DNA of 64,000 bases from VRUE01 sp963840565 (GCA_963840565.1 CAWIZH010000003.1:1-64000), one strand, 5' to 3'; shown: positions 1 through 10,936, counted from the stretch's first letter. Translations and numbers: made by a program. Notes: generated from the sequence alone by a model not told the origin.

Positions 1-1799
<1,799 letters not shown>

Positions 1800-1825
1800 G
1801 CGGCGGTTATATCGCCGCGAAACGA

Positions 1826-1859
1826 CGAAGGGCCCGCCCCGTGAGGAGCGGGCCCTTCG
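1826..1859 (-). terminator. Hairpin terminator after TolB-like gene
   Basis: Perfect 12-bp arms (CGAAGGGCCCGC at 1826-1837 and its complement at 1848-1859) with a 10-nt loop lie between the TolB-like stop and the kinase start. On the minus strand the stem is followed by a short T-containing stretch. Confidence 0.65.
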
Positions 1860-1912
1860 AGCTGGAGCCGGGGGGAGTCCATGCGGAGCCCCCCGGGAGA
1901 ACCGGATTGGGC

Positions 1913-2992
1913 TCAGCGCCGCACCGGCTGCCAGGTGATCACCGACCCAATCGTCGTCGCGGTCGAGCCGCTTTCCAGCGCGAAGCCTTCGGGCGAGCTG
2001 CGCGCTGCGGCGGCTGGCGACGTCGATCGCCGAGAGCGTCTCGGCTTCGTCGGTGGCAATGAAGGCCGCGACCTTGCGCCCATCGGAGGAGAAGACCGAG
2101 TTGGTCGCGGAGTTGTCGGCGACCTCGCTCAGCTTGTGGGCGCGGCCGGGGCCGATCTTCTTCACCCAGAGCCCCTGGTCGCGGCGGAAGAGCAGCATCT
2201 CTGCCGCCGGCGCGACGTCTTCGACGAAGGACGAACCGGCGCCGGCCACCAGCACCTTCACGTTGGTGCCGCTGGCGCGCATCGTGAAGATGTCGGCGTA
2301 GGCGCCGGGACCTTCGCCGCTCTGACCGCGGCTGAAGACGATCCCGCCCTTGAAGTAGCGGGGCGAGAACTCGTCGATGTGGCCGGTCTTGCTCAGGCGC
2401 GCCAGGCCGGCGCCGGAAGGGCGCACCGAGTAGATGTCGTCGGCAAATCCGCCGCCGGTCTCGGCGACGCTGCGGACGAAGACGATCGTCTTGCCGTCGG
2501 GCGAGAACGACGCTTCGTGCTCGTCGTAGGCGCTGGTAACGAGCGGGCGGGCGGTGCCGCCGAGATTGACTCGGTAGAGGTCGCGCAGACCGCCTTCGGT
2601 CGCGGCGCGGGCGAAGACGACGTAGTGGCCTTCGGGGTCGAACTGCGGCCGGCTGTCGACCTCGGGCCCGGAGGTCAGCTTGTGCTGGCCGGTGCCGTCG
2701 GCCCGCATCGCCCAGACGTCGCCGCCGCGGACGAAGGCGATCTTGCGCCCGTCGGCGGAGAAATCAGGTTCGCTGTCGGTCGGGTCTTCGGTGAGCTGGT
2801 TGAGGTGGCCTTCCTTGCCGCGTAGAGGCCGCCTTCGGTTTTTTCGACTTTGCCGCTTTTCGTTTCTTCGACGCTGATTATCGCCCGCGAGAAGACGACG
2901 GCCCCTGAGTGACCAGCGGCGGCGGCGCTCGCTACCGGCAGCAAGGCGAGGGCGAGGACGGTGAGTAGGAACTTGATCGAACGGTTGAGCAT
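1913..2992 (-). CDS. TolB-like WD40/PD40 beta-propeller, exported
   Basis: Begins MLNRSIKFLLTVLALALLPV, a clear signal peptide ending near AAAA, after a good AGGGGAG ribosome site. The body holds repeated PD40 blades such as PDFSADGRKIAFVR, PQFDPEGHYVVFAR and ASFSPDGKTIVFVR. TolB-type propellers normally act outside the membrane as binding platforms; the partner here is unknown. Frame breaks near 2820 and 2000 interrupt it. After the last one the tail reads ...TIGSVITWQPVRR and stops at 1913. It sits upstream of a kinase that itself ends in a propeller, so a shared signalling role is possible but is inference. Confidence 0.72.
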
Positions 2993-3077
2993 TGGACTCC
3001 CCTTTTCGGGTCGGTTGCATTTGCACAACCGATGCTCCGCTCGCGGGGCGTGCGCGCAAACGACGCCCGCGTCACCC

Positions 3078-3099
3078 ACCGGGCCGGCTTTGGCCCGGT
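3078..3099 (-). terminator. Hairpin downstream of FHA-HTH gene
   Basis: 8-bp perfect arms ACCGGGCC (3078-3085) and GGCCCGGT (3092-3099) around a 6-nt loop, about 45 bp beyond the FHA gene stop. The remaining 2993-3142 gap also holds the promoter region of the TolB-like gene; no gene is seen there. Confidence 0.5.
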
Positions 3100-3142
3100 C
3101 CGGGTCAGCGGTCGAGGCCGAGCTCGATCACGCGGGCGGCGA

Positions 3143-3685
3143 TCAGGCGAGGGCGCTCGCGGCCGGCTCGCCGGAGACCTCGAGCTTGGCGGCGAGGGCG
3201 TCGAGCCGGCGCTGGGCGGTGCGCTCGCTGACGTGCAGCGCCTCGGCGATCTCGGCGCGGGTGGCGGGACGCCCGGCGAAGGCGCCCTCACTGCGGTAGG
3301 GGGCGACCAGGGCCGCCGCGGTCGCCCGCTCCTCTTGGGTGAGCGCGACCGAAGGCTGGCTGCTGGGAACGGTCGCCCCGACCGGCGTCGCCGGGCCGAG
3401 CGAGACTTCGAGCCGGTGCCCGCCGACGATCAGGGTGTCGCCGTTGCGCAAGCGGCGGGGACGGTCGAGCGGCTCGCCGTTGAGCGCGGTGCCGTTGCGG
3501 CTGTCGAGGTCGGTCGCCATCAGCATCTCGCCGCGCCGTCTCGATCTCGAGGTGATTCCAGGAGACCGCCTCGTCATCGATATGCAGGTCGGCCTCGGGG
3601 TCGCGACCGACAACGGTGCGCTCGCCCGCGAGCGCCACCGAGCGCGGCTGTCCGCCGGTCCCGTCAGCCAGATCCGCGCGTCCAT
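3143..3685 (-). CDS. FHA domain protein with C-terminal helix-turn-helix
   Basis: Begins MDARIWLTG and contains the FHA core GERTVVGRDPEADLHIDD, then SWNHLEIE and DLDSRNGTALNGE, all hallmark FHA strands for binding phosphothreonine. The C-terminal part ATRAEIAEALHVSERTAQRRLDAL looks like a winged or helix-turn-helix unit. It may couple kinase output, for example from the neighbouring kinase, to transcription; this is inference. Frame breaks lie near 3640 and 3540. It is divergent from rpiA, with a 13-bp-arm palindrome between. Confidence 0.75.
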   Translation of the reverse strand: MDARIWLTGPADSRARWRSRASAPLSVATPRPTCISMTRRSPGITSRSRRRGEMLMATDLDSRNGTALNGEPLDRPRRLRNGDTLIVGGHRLEVSLGPATPVGATVPSSQPSVALTQEERATAAALVAPYRSEGAFAGRPATRAEIAEALHVSERTAQRRLDALAAKLEVSGEPAASALA

Positions 3686-3707
3686 CGCGTCGCGAGCATA
3701 GATCGAC

Positions 3708-3758
3708 GGCCGCGCATCAAGTTCTTCATCAAATGGCTGGAAAAGTTGATGCGCGGCC
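3708..3758. promoter_or_regulatory. 13-bp inverted repeat between divergent FHA gene and rpiA
   Basis: GGCCGCGCATCAA (3708-3720) and its exact complement (3746-3758) are separated by 25 nt. The site lies between two divergent start codons (3685 and 3776), so it is better placed as an operator or 5' leader structure than as a terminator. Confidence 0.5.
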
Positions 3759-3775
3759 TGGATAGAGTGGCGCCG

Positions 3776-4424
3776 GTGAGCGAGGCGGACGCCGAGAAGC
3801 GCATCGCGGCCGAAGCCGCCGCGGAGCTGGTTGAGGACGGAATGACCGTCGGGCTCGGCACCGGGTCGACCGTCGCCCACCTTCTGCCGGCGATCGCCGC
3901 CCGCGGCCTAAGCGGCATCCGCTGCGTCGCGACCTCGGTCGCGACCGAGCAACAGGCGCGCGAGCTGGGGATCCCGGTCGAGGAGTTCAGCCAGCTGGAG
4001 CGGCTCGACATCGCGATCGACGGCACCGACCAGGTCACGCCCGACGGCTGGCTGATCAAGGGCGGCGGCGGCGCCCACCTGCGCGAGAAGATCGTCGCCG
4101 CGGCGGCCGAGCGCTTCATCGTCATCGCCGACTCGAGCAAGCCGGTCGAGAGCCTGAGCGCGCCGGTGCCGCTGGAGCTCTTCGCCTTCGGCCTGCCTCG
4201 ACCCTTGACCGGCTCGGCCCGAGGTCAAGCTGCGCGACGTTCCGCGCAGCCCCGACGCCGGCCTGATCGCCGACTACGGCGGCGAGATCGGCGATCCGGC
4301 GGCGCTCGCCGCCCGACTCGAGGCCGACCCCGGCGTTGCCGCCCACGGGCTCTTTCCGCCGGATATGGTGAGCGCGGTGCTGGTGGGGGCCGAAGGCACC
4401 GTCGAACGCTTGACCCTGAGCTGA
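3776..4424 (+). CDS. rpiA: Ribose-5-phosphate isomerase A
   Basis: Interconverts ribose 5-phosphate and ribulose 5-phosphate in the pentose phosphate pathway. Family motifs are present: VGLGTGSTVAHLLPAI, ATSVATEQQARELGIP, DIAIDGTDQV (catalytic Asp) and IKGGGGAHLREKIVA. The C-terminal half reads EVKLRDVPRSPDAGLIADYGG and ends VERLTLS. The GTG start (VSEADAEKR) fits the family length of about 215 residues. The reading frame breaks between about 4195 and 4215; two missing bases restore LDRLGPEVKLR, so I regard the gene as functional. Confidence 0.85.
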
Positions 4425-4439
4425 TCCAAGGAGACCCAG

Positions 4440-5807
4440 ATGAGTGACTTCACCGGGCTGGCGATCGCCGGCCGCATTGCCACCCCGACCGATGCCGACT
4501 GGGACGAGGCGCGCCTCGCCTGGAACCTGGCCGCCGACCAGCGCCCGGAGGCGGTCGCCTTCGTCGAGAGCGCCGAGGACGTCGCCAAGACGGTTCGCTT
4601 CGCGGCTGAGAACGACCTCAAGGTGGCCGGCCAGGGAACCGGCCACGGAGCCGTCGGCCTGGCGGGCTCGCTCGAGGGCACGATCCTGATCAAGACCGAG
4701 CGCATGCGCGGGATCGAGGTCGACCCCGACGCGCAGACGGCCCGGGTCGAGGCCGGCGTGCTGGTCGCCGAGCTGAGCAGCGCCGCCGGGGCGCACGGGC
4801 TGAGCTCGATGCCGGGCTCCTCGCCGGACGTCGGCGTGACCGGCTACACGCTCGGCGGCGGCCTCAGCTGGCTCGGCCGCCGCTACGGCTTCGCCTGCAA
4901 CCGCGTGCAGGCGATCGAGCTGGTCACCGCCGAGGGTGAGCAGCGCACGGTCGACGCCGAAAACGACCCCGACCTCTTCTGGGCGCTGCGCGGCGGTGGT
5001 GGTGGCTACGCGATCGTCACCGCGCTGCAGCTGCGCCTGCTCCCGATTGCCGAGATCTACGCCGGCGCCCTTGTCTTCCCGGCCGAGCTTGGCGCCGAGG
5101 CGGTCCGCGCCTACCGTGACTGGGCCGCCGACGTCTCCGATGACGTCACCTCGGTGGTCCGCTTCGTCACTCCGCCGCCGATCCCGGATGTGCCCGAGCC
5201 GATCCGCGGCCGGCCGCTGCTGACGATCGACGGCGCCTGCATCGGCAGCCAGGCCGACGGCGAGGCGATCGTCGCGCCACTGCGGGAGCTGGGCGAGACG
5301 ATCATGGACACCTGGGACCAGATGCCCGCTGAGGGCCTCTGCCGAATTCACATGGACCCGGAGAATCCGGTGCCGGGGCTCGGCGAGGGAATGACGATCC
5401 GCGAGCTCCCCGACGAGGCGATCGACGCCTTTGCCAGCGTGGCCGGCCCTGGCTCGGGCTCGCCGATGCTGCTCAGCGAGCTGCGCCACCTCGGCGGTGC
5501 GCTCGGCCGCCCGGACCCCGACGGCGGCGCCCTCACCCACCTCGAGACCGAGTTCGTCATGTACAGCGTCGGCATGCCGATGACGCCCGAGCTGGGCGCC
5601 GCCATCCCCCAGCACCTGGCAAAGATTGAGCAGACGATGCAGCCCTGGGCTGGCGGGGGCTCCTACTTCAACTTCACCGAGCGCCCCTGCGACGCCGACG
5701 CGATCCTCCCCGCCGATGTCTGCGCCCGCCTCGCCGAGGTCAAGCGCAAGTGGGACCCCGAGGCGATGATCGTCGCCAACCACTCGGTATCGCTGGAAAC
5801 CGCGTAA
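4440..5807 (+). CDS. FAD-binding oxidoreductase, BBE family
   Basis: Intact 455-residue protein with an AAGGAG ribosome site. The N-terminal PCMH-type FAD domain has VAGQGTGHGAVG, where the histidine is in the position that can link FAD, followed by SSPDVGVTGYTLGGGLSWLGRRYG. It ends with a berberine-bridge-enzyme tail YFNFTERPCD...KRKWDPEAMIVANHSV. Such enzymes oxidise alcohols, sugars or alkaloid-like substrates with O2. The substrate cannot be inferred. It begins 15 bp after rpiA and may be cotranscribed. The stop codon lies in the palindrome CCGCGT-AA-ACGCGG (5800-5813). Confidence 0.85.
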   Translation: MSDFTGLAIAGRIATPTDADWDEARLAWNLAADQRPEAVAFVESAEDVAKTVRFAAENDLKVAGQGTGHGAVGLAGSLEGTILIKTERMRGIEVDPDAQTARVEAGVLVAELSSAAGAHGLSSMPGSSPDVGVTGYTLGGGLSWLGRRYGFACNRVQAIELVTAEGEQRTVDAENDPDLFWALRGGGGGYAIVTALQLRLLPIAEIYAGALVFPAELGAEAVRAYRDWAADVSDDVTSVVRFVTPPPIPDVPEPIRGRPLLTIDGACIGSQADGEAIVAPLRELGETIMDTWDQMPAEGLCRIHMDPENPVPGLGEGMTIRELPDEAIDAFASVAGPGSGSPMLLSELRHLGGALGRPDPDGGALTHLETEFVMYSVGMPMTPELGAAIPQHLAKIEQTMQPWAGGGSYFNFTERPCDADAILPADVCARLAEVKRKWDPEAMIVANHSVSLETA

Positions 5808-5817
5808 ACGCGGGCGA

Positions 5818-5845
5818 CCATAGTGGTACAGTTCGCCCACTATGG
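5818..5845 (+). promoter_or_regulatory. Operator-like inverted repeat over extended -10 and start codon
   Basis: CCATAGTGG (5818-5826) and its exact complement CCACTATGG (5837-5845) are separated by 10 nt. The right arm contains the ATG at 5842. TACAGT (5827-5832) preceded by TGG makes an extended -10, so the mRNA is probably leaderless. This suits tight autoregulation. Confidence 0.6.
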
Positions 5846-6399
5846 CGTTTATCGTTCCCACGCGTAAGGGCAGCTACGAGATACGCGAGTCGAGCAATAC
5901 CGACAAGGGTCCGCGCAGTCAGACCCTTGTCTCCTTTCGCGAGCTGACAGACGAGGTCATCGAGAAGGCGCGAAAGAAGGCGGCCAAGCCGCCCAGCGCC
6001 GAGGAGTTGCGGCGGGCCGCTCGGCGGGCGGGCGCTCCCGTTGCACGAGAGCCGGTCGAGCAGGCGGCCCGAGAACTGATCGCAGAGCTGGCAAGAGGCA
6101 ACCGGCTCGATCCGACCCTGCGTCAGATCCTGCTCGAGATGCTGCAGCCGGGATACCGCGAGGAGGAGGACGCCTCGCCAGCGGGCGAGGCGGCAAGGGC
6201 CGTGGCGCTCTGGATGGCCGCTACAGCGGAGGAGCGGGCCCGTGCTCTCTTCGATCTGCTTTTGCTCGCCGACGCGCTCCCTTCGGGAGGACGCCGGGGC
6301 AAGCCCCTGCTCTTCCCGCGACTCGACTTGACCGCGGGAGTGGCGAATGACAGCCGCGCGAAAGGCCGGCAACGTCGTTGGGCAGCCGAGCCTTCCTGA
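5842..6399 (+). CDS. Unknown protein paired with nucleotidyltransferase
   Basis: 185 residues, beginning MAFIVPTRKGSYEIRES, rich in charged helices and with no domain I recognise. The N-terminus looks small and basic (PTRKG, SNTDKGPRSQTLVSF) and the middle is helical with heptad-like AARELIAELARG. It overlaps the following nucleotidyltransferase gene by about 50 bp, so the two are translated together. In position and size it could be the partner half of a toxin-antitoxin or AbiE-like pair; this is inference from layout. The promoter carries a perfect inverted repeat covering its start codon. Confidence 0.6.
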   Translation: MAFIVPTRKGSYEIRESSNTDKGPRSQTLVSFRELTDEVIEKARKKAAKPPSAEELRRAARRAGAPVAREPVEQAARELIAELARGNRLDPTLRQILLEMLQPGYREEEDASPAGEAARAVALWMAATAEERARALFDLLLLADALPSGGRRGKPLLFPRLDLTAGVANDSRAKGRQRRWAAEPS

Positions 6400-6933
6400 G
6401 AAGGTGATCGCCATCCACGAAGCGCTTGCGGACGCCAAGGTTCCACACGCCTTGGGGGGAGCGCTGGCACTCGCTTACTACGCCGATCCCCGCGCGACGA
6501 TCGACATCGACGTCAACGTCTTCGTTCCGACCGAGCGCTGGCGGGACGTAGTCGACGCACTTACTGAGATCGGGGTCAGCGCCAGTCGCCTCGATCCCGC
6601 GGCGCTGAAGCGGGACGGGCAGTGCCGGCTCTGGTGGGGAGACAATGCCGTCGACCTCTTCTTCGCCTACGACCCAATCCACGACGCGATGCCAAGCAAT
6701 CCCGCCGGGTCCCCTTCGGCGGCGTCACGATCTCAATCCTCGGCCCAGAGCACCTCGCGATCTGCAAGGCGATGTTCGACCGCCGCAAGGACTGGATCGA
6801 TATCGAACAGATACTGATCGCCGGCGACGATCTCGACCTGTCCGAAATCGAAGAATGGCTCGTGCGAATGGCAGGCGATTCCGACAAGCGCGTGGAACGG
6901 CTAAGAGCTCTGGGGTCCGCCCCACGCGAATAG
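6347..6933 (+). CDS. Nucleotidyltransferase-fold protein (AbiEii/DUF6036-like)
   Basis: Contains HALGGALALAYYADPRATIDIDVNVFVP, the GG...TxDIDV signature of minimal nucleotidyltransferases, and later RVPFGGVTISILGPEHLAICKAMFDRRKDWIDIEQIL, typical of AbiEii-type proteins. Such enzymes add nucleotides to RNA, tRNA or proteins and often serve as toxins or phage-defence effectors. One base seems to be missing near 6692; the frame otherwise runs from MTAARKAGN to RALGSAPRE. It overlaps the upstream partner gene. The target is unknown. Confidence 0.65.
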
Positions 6934-6947
6934 CCGGCGCGGCTTCC

Positions 6948-7229
6948 CTAACCGGTGGTCCCGCGAGCGGTCTCCACAGCGGCAGCAAAAGCCTCCGCCT
7001 CGCCCTGATGCTCCAACGGGACCCAGATGTTGGTGATCAACGCGCCGAAGCCGATGCGGACGCGCTCCTCGTTGGCACCAAAGAGCTTCTTCTTGTCGTC
7101 GCGGACGATGCTCGCCGGCTCCAGGTTGGCGAGGGGGACCCGGTTCTGCTCGGCCCCCCAGCGGAGGATCTGCAAGTTGGCACCGTCGATCGCCAGGGCG
7201 CGGTCATCGAGTCCCTCGAGCATCTGCAT
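6948..7229 (-). CDS. Small PH-like domain protein
   Basis: 93 residues, MQMLEGLDDRALAIDGANLQI...SIVRDDKKKLFGANEERVRIGFGALITNIWVPLEHQGEAEAFAAAVETA. The pattern of short strands followed by a closing helix resembles small bacterial PH or DUF4429-type domains. An AGGA ribosome site precedes the ATG. It follows the kinase gene by 37 bp on the same strand and is probably the last gene of that operon. The function is not known. Confidence 0.6.
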   Translation of the reverse strand: MQMLEGLDDRALAIDGANLQILRWGAEQNRVPLANLEPASIVRDDKKKLFGANEERVRIGFGALITNIWVPLEHQGEAEAFAAAVETARGTTG

Positions 7230-7266
7230 ACGGACATCCTATGAAAAGGACCTCCGTGCGGAAGGA

Positions 7267-8973
7267 CTAGCTCTCGTAGACCCGCAGCGCTCCGAGCCGG
7301 CTTATCGCGGCTTCCAGTTGCTGCTCGCGCTGGTCGACCTGGGCTTGGGCGTTGCCCCAGGCGCTGTTCGTGTTCGCTCGCGCAAGGTCGGCGTAAGCGG
7401 CGGCCGTTTCGCGAGCGGCGTCCGCCGCCGCGCCCAGCGTTTTCGCATCCTGCGCAGTGGTGGGCAAGGCGGCGATCCGATTGGAGAAGGAGCGGTTGGC
7501 GCCCGCCAGTTCTTCCGCGGCGGCGGAGAGCTTCTTCTTGTTCGAGGTCGAGGCGAGGAGCGAGCGCTGCTGCTGCCGTTCGGTGCCGAGCAGGTCCGTG
7601 GCTTCACGGAGCTGGCGCGCTGAGATGGGCGACGGTGCCAGCGGCTGCATGGACCCGTCGCGGAGCTCCAGGTCGGCCGACACCTGGTCGCACAGCTTCA
7701 AAAGCTTCTTGGTGGGAGCGCCGCAATAAACAACCAGGACTTTTTGCTTGAGGGGCAGAGCGAGCACCTCCACGTTGCTGCCGAACCTGAAGGTCGCCGG
7801 CCCGTAGCGAAGCGCTGCGTGCTCGCCGACGAAGACAGGCTTTGGCTTACGAGCCGCGGGAGGCAGGGACGCGCGGGCGGCATCAGCAATCAACTGCGGC
7901 CCGGCAGACGGCTCCCGGCCCGCTACGACCGTCGTACTTCCGCGGTTCGCGGCGACGGGAGCACTGAAGTGGAAGCCGGTAAGTCGAGGCGCTTTTCTCG
8001 ACTTCCAGTCACCGGGCAAGTTCAACGTCATTCCGCTTTCGTCGATCGTCGTCTGCGCTGCGACCGCGGGCTTCGGCTGCAGGCTCTGCCCGGCCGCCCC
8101 GGCGACCACCAGCGCGACCGCCCCGGCCGCAACCGCCATGGGGGCACGGGAGCGCCGCGGCGGAGCCGACACCGCTCGCCAGTCCTGACCCACTTTCGAC
8201 CATTGCCTGCTCAGGCTCTGCTTGAAATCTTCGGCCGTGGGGATCGATTCCGATTCCCAGTCGAGGACGCGGTTGAGCGGCGCCCGTAGCGTGCGCTTCG
8301 CGAGCTCGGCGCGGCGTGCGCGCGGCGACTCGGCCGGCGGCTCGCCGGTCAAGCAGAACCAGAGGACGGCGGCAAGGCCATAGACGTCGTCTTCGTATGT
8401 GCGTTGCGTGTCGGGCTCGCGCGGCAGACTGAAACCGCGGGTGCCGTAGCCGTCGCCGGAGGTCACCACCGGCGACGTCGCCACCCGCTTGCTGAGGCCA
8501 AAGTCGGCAAGGAAGGCGGCTTCCTTCTCGTCGAGGAGGATGTTGCCAGGGCTGATGTCACCGTGCACCTCGTTGCGACCGTGCATGTAGGCGAGAGCGT
8601 CGGCGATGCGGGTTCCGATCGCCAGCGTCGCCGCCGGACTGAGCCCGGATCGGTCCCGCACCACGTCCCAAAGGGCCCCCGGCCGCAGCATGCGGGTGAC
8701 GATGTAGTCAACGCCCTCATCCGGCCCCCGACCCAGTAGCTCCAGGATGGCGTAGTGCTTCAGTTCTTCGTGCAGCCGCGCCTCGCGCAGGAAGCGCTCG
8801 CGCCCGCGCCCACCCCCGGCGTGGCTGAAGATCTTGACGACCACCTCATCACCGCTCTGGAGGTCCTTACCCGCATAAGTCTGGGCGTTGTTGCCGGCGG
8901 CGATGAAGGCTCGGGCGTCGTACTCCCACCTGCCGGCAAGAACCCGAAGGTGGGCAGCGTCCCGCGTCGCCAT
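7267..8973 (-). CDS. Atypical membrane Ser/Thr kinase with extracytoplasmic domain
   Basis: 568 residues and intact. The kinase domain has Lys47 in VVVKIF, a catalytic loop HGDISPGN (137-144, where the usual HRD Arg is Gly) and DFG (157-159). A transmembrane helix at about 278-296 is followed by an exported part with a GMTLNLPGDWKSR start, typical of small lipoprotein-like sensor domains, and a long helical tail near 460-560. An exported sensor and a cytoplasmic kinase are implied. The HGD loop suggests altered but possibly retained activity. Its ATG overlaps the stop of the upstream gene by one base (TGATG), giving translational coupling. Confidence 0.8.
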   Translation of the reverse strand: MATRDAAHLRVLAGRWEYDARAFIAAGNNAQTYAGKDLQSGDEVVVKIFSHAGGGRGRERFLREARLHEELKHYAILELLGRGPDEGVDYIVTRMLRPGALWDVVRDRSGLSPAATLAIGTRIADALAYMHGRNEVHGDISPGNILLDEKEAAFLADFGLSKRVATSPVVTSGDGYGTRGFSLPREPDTQRTYEDDVYGLAAVLWFCLTGEPPAESPRARRAELAKRTLRAPLNRVLDWESESIPTAEDFKQSLSRQWSKVGQDWRAVSAPPRRSRAPMAVAAGAVALVVAGAAGQSLQPKPAVAAQTTIDESGMTLNLPGDWKSRKAPRLTGFHFSAPVAANRGSTTVVAGREPSAGPQLIADAARASLPPAARKPKPVFVGEHAALRYGPATFRFGSNVEVLALPLKQKVLVVYCGAPTKKLLKLCDQVSADLELRDGSMQPLAPSPISARQLREATDLLGTERQQQRSLLASTSNKKKLSAAAEELAGANRSFSNRIAALPTTAQDAKTLGAAADAARETAAAYADLARANTNSAWGNAQAQVDQREQQLEAAISRLGALRVYES

Positions 8974-9356
8974 CAGCCTTCGGAACTGATGATCGTTTCC
9001 TGGGGCTGACTCGATTCCGAGCTCGGCGCGGGGCTGCTGGTCGAAGCTTCGCTGCTTTCGGGGGTGCTTTCGGCCGTTTCCGTCACGGTTTCGCTCACCG
9101 CTTCTTCGCCGCCGGTTTCCGCTGTGGCCACAGTCCCGGTGTTCGAGCCGGGAAGACTTTCGGGCAGGGCCTTGGAAGCGTCGAGACCGGCAATCCCAAC
9201 CGCTCCTTCCGCCTTCACCGGCAGAGCCCGAGTGGGTTGCGAGGTGATGGCCTTGGCAGGGCGCCACAGCGGCGATACCAGCCAGGCAAAGACACCGAGA
9301 TAGACCGCGGCCAGAGCCGCGAGGAGAGCCCTGCGGCGTCGCCTCTTCACCCGCAT
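8973..9356 (-). CDS. Membrane-anchored Ser/Thr/Glu-rich protein
   Basis: Starts MRVKRRRRRALLAALAAVYLGVFAWLV, a basic N-terminus and one transmembrane helix, then an extracytoplasmic low-complexity region dominated by Ser, Thr, Glu and Pro (AESTPESSEASTSSPAPSSES). The ribosome site GAGGG lies just upstream of the chosen ATG. It overlaps the MopE-like gene by 10 bp and the kinase by 1 bp. It has no recognised domain; a stalk or spacer, or a phosphoacceptor substrate, is possible. Confidence 0.65.
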   Translation of the reverse strand: MRVKRRRRRALLAALAAVYLGVFAWLVSPLWRPAKAITSQPTRALPVKAEGAVGIAGLDASKALPESLPGSNTGTVATAETGGEEAVSETVTETAESTPESSEASTSSPAPSSESSQPQETIISSEG

Positions 9357-10936
9357 GGAACCCTCTTTCCGGACTTGCCCGGCTTCAGGCACCACTGGTG
9401 AAATAGGCGCATTCCAGTCAGCGAGATCCGGTACTGCTTGGTCACGCCCAAATGACCTCCCTCGGTCGCCGTGAGCGAGATCTCGGTCCCGCTCGGAACG
9501 TCATGCCGAAAGGTCTCGCCGAACTGGGCTCGCTCGCCCTTCATCCGCTTTGACTCACCGCTACAGGCGCCCTTGCTGCAACTGAGCACGACATGAGCGC
9601 CGGGGTCGGTGCGCACCAGTAGCGAGACGACGTGCAGTTTGCCGCCGCCGAGCGCGAGGCGGGCCTGGGCGACCAGCTGCAGCTGAGGAGGGTCGGGGCA
9701 GCCGTTGGCGTCGGAGTCGATTCCCTTGGTCGACCGGGCCGGGCAGCGGTCCCGGTAGTCGGGCACCCCGTCGCCGTCGGTGTCGCGCCTGGCGTCCTGG
9801 CCGTCGCAGTTCTCGTCGATGCCGTTGTCGAGAAGGTCGATGGCATCGGGGTGGACCGCGGGGTTGTTGTCGTTGCAATCGCCGGGCCGGGAGTAGCCGT
9901 CGCCGTCGATGTCGAGGTTGGGCGAGAAGCTGGCGGTTACCCGCCAGTTTTCTTCCGGGCTAGAGGCTGGATTTTCGCCGACTTTGACAGCGGTCATCAG
10001 TCTCATTTCGTAGCGGCCAGGCGCTACCGTCGCCTGCAGCTCCGTGGTGAGGTTTCCAGCTGCATTGAAGGGGCCCACACCACAGGCGACCGGCGTATAT
10101 GTGCCCTGGGGGTACAACTCGATGATTACGAATGACCCAGGATCGAGGCCTTCGGGTTCGAGAGCCACTCGAAGAGAACCGACAGACGGAATATCCACCC
10201 TGCTCCAGACACTGTAGCCACCGAGGTATCTACCGACGTTGCTGGAGCAAGAAGGCGCTGGGAGTTCTAGCATCCCTCCAAAGTTGCTCATCCGCACGGG
10301 GATCCCAAGCGGAAGCGCGGTGGCGTGAAACCGATCGCGGTTTGGAGCGGGAGCCGACACTTTGAGGGTGTAGCTAGCCCCCCAGGGAATGAATTCATCC
10401 TTCCATACACCAGCTTGGATCTGATACGGCGATCCGATTTTGGTGTTGTCCAGTTCAATCCGGGCCGGAAACCCATCGTGTATGCGCGCGCATGCCAGCC
10501 CTTCAGTGTCACCTGGAAAGGGTTCTTCGGTCTGATAGGCAGCAACCCCAAACGACAGATCGCCATCCAGCCTGATTACTACCGGCCCACCGGTTCCCCA
10601 AAACGCATACCAGCTGGGTGATCTAAGGCTCCAGCTGTCGACACCCGCTCCTTGCTCTATGTACCCAGAATCTCCGCAGGTGTATCCCGATTCGGGAACT
10701 AGCGGTTCACTTGGGTTGTCGTTTCCTGGATACCCTTCATTGAAGAACCTGCCCTGACTCGAGTTCATCTCAAGCCACTGGGGAAAGCCCAGAGGGTTAG
10801 GGGGGGTCCATGTCGGCGGGGCAGCGCCTGCATCCGCCACGAGAAGGACGAAGAGCACAATTGCGGTAAAAATACAACCGCGAACCGAGGGCGCTGCTCG
10901 GAAGGGCGCACAAAGAATTTTAGAACACGAAGGCAT
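9347..10936 (-). CDS. Secreted MopE-type metal-binding protein with TSP3-like repeat
   Basis: 529 residues. The N-terminus holds a signal segment (CIFTAIVLFVLLVADAGAAP). The middle is an unrecognised beta-rich domain with repeated Gly-Trp-Pro. Residues around 345-415 contain DGDGYSRPGDCNDNNPAVHP and the NGIDENCDGQD ending of the MopE motif, then DTDGDGVPDYRDRCP, a thrombospondin type-3 calcium motif. The C-terminus is another beta domain. Such proteins are exported calcium or copper binders. It opens an operon leading to the anchored protein, kinase and PH-like protein. GC is lower than in neighbouring core genes. Confidence 0.78.
   Translation of the reverse strand: MPSCSKILCAPFRAAPSVRGCIFTAIVLFVLLVADAGAAPPTWTPPNPLGFPQWLEMNSSQGRFFNEGYPGNDNPSEPLVPESGYTCGDSGYIEQGAGVDSWSLRSPSWYAFWGTGGPVVIRLDGDLSFGVAAYQTEEPFPGDTEGLACARIHDGFPARIELDNTKIGSPYQIQAGVWKDEFIPWGASYTLKVSAPAPNRDRFHATALPLGIPVRMSNFGGMLELPAPSCSSNVGRYLGGYSVWSRVDIPSVGSLRVALEPEGLDPGSFVIIELYPQGTYTPVACGVGPFNAAGNLTTELQATVAPGRYEMRLMTAVKVGENPASSPEENWRVTASFSPNLDIDGDGYSRPGDCNDNNPAVHPDAIDLLDNGIDENCDGQDARRDTDGDGVPDYRDRCPARSTKGIDSDANGCPDPPQLQLVAQARLALGGGKLHVVSLLVRTDPGAHVVLSCSKGACSGESKRMKGERAQFGETFRHDVPSGTEISLTATEGGHLGVTKQYRISLTGMRLFHQWCLKPGKSGKRVPCG

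Noticed and set aside
7267..9267. Longer kinase start at 9267
   Set aside because: The added 98 residues are an Arg/Gly-rich shadow of the anchored-protein gene; ATG 8973 overlaps that gene's stop and begins the kinase fold.
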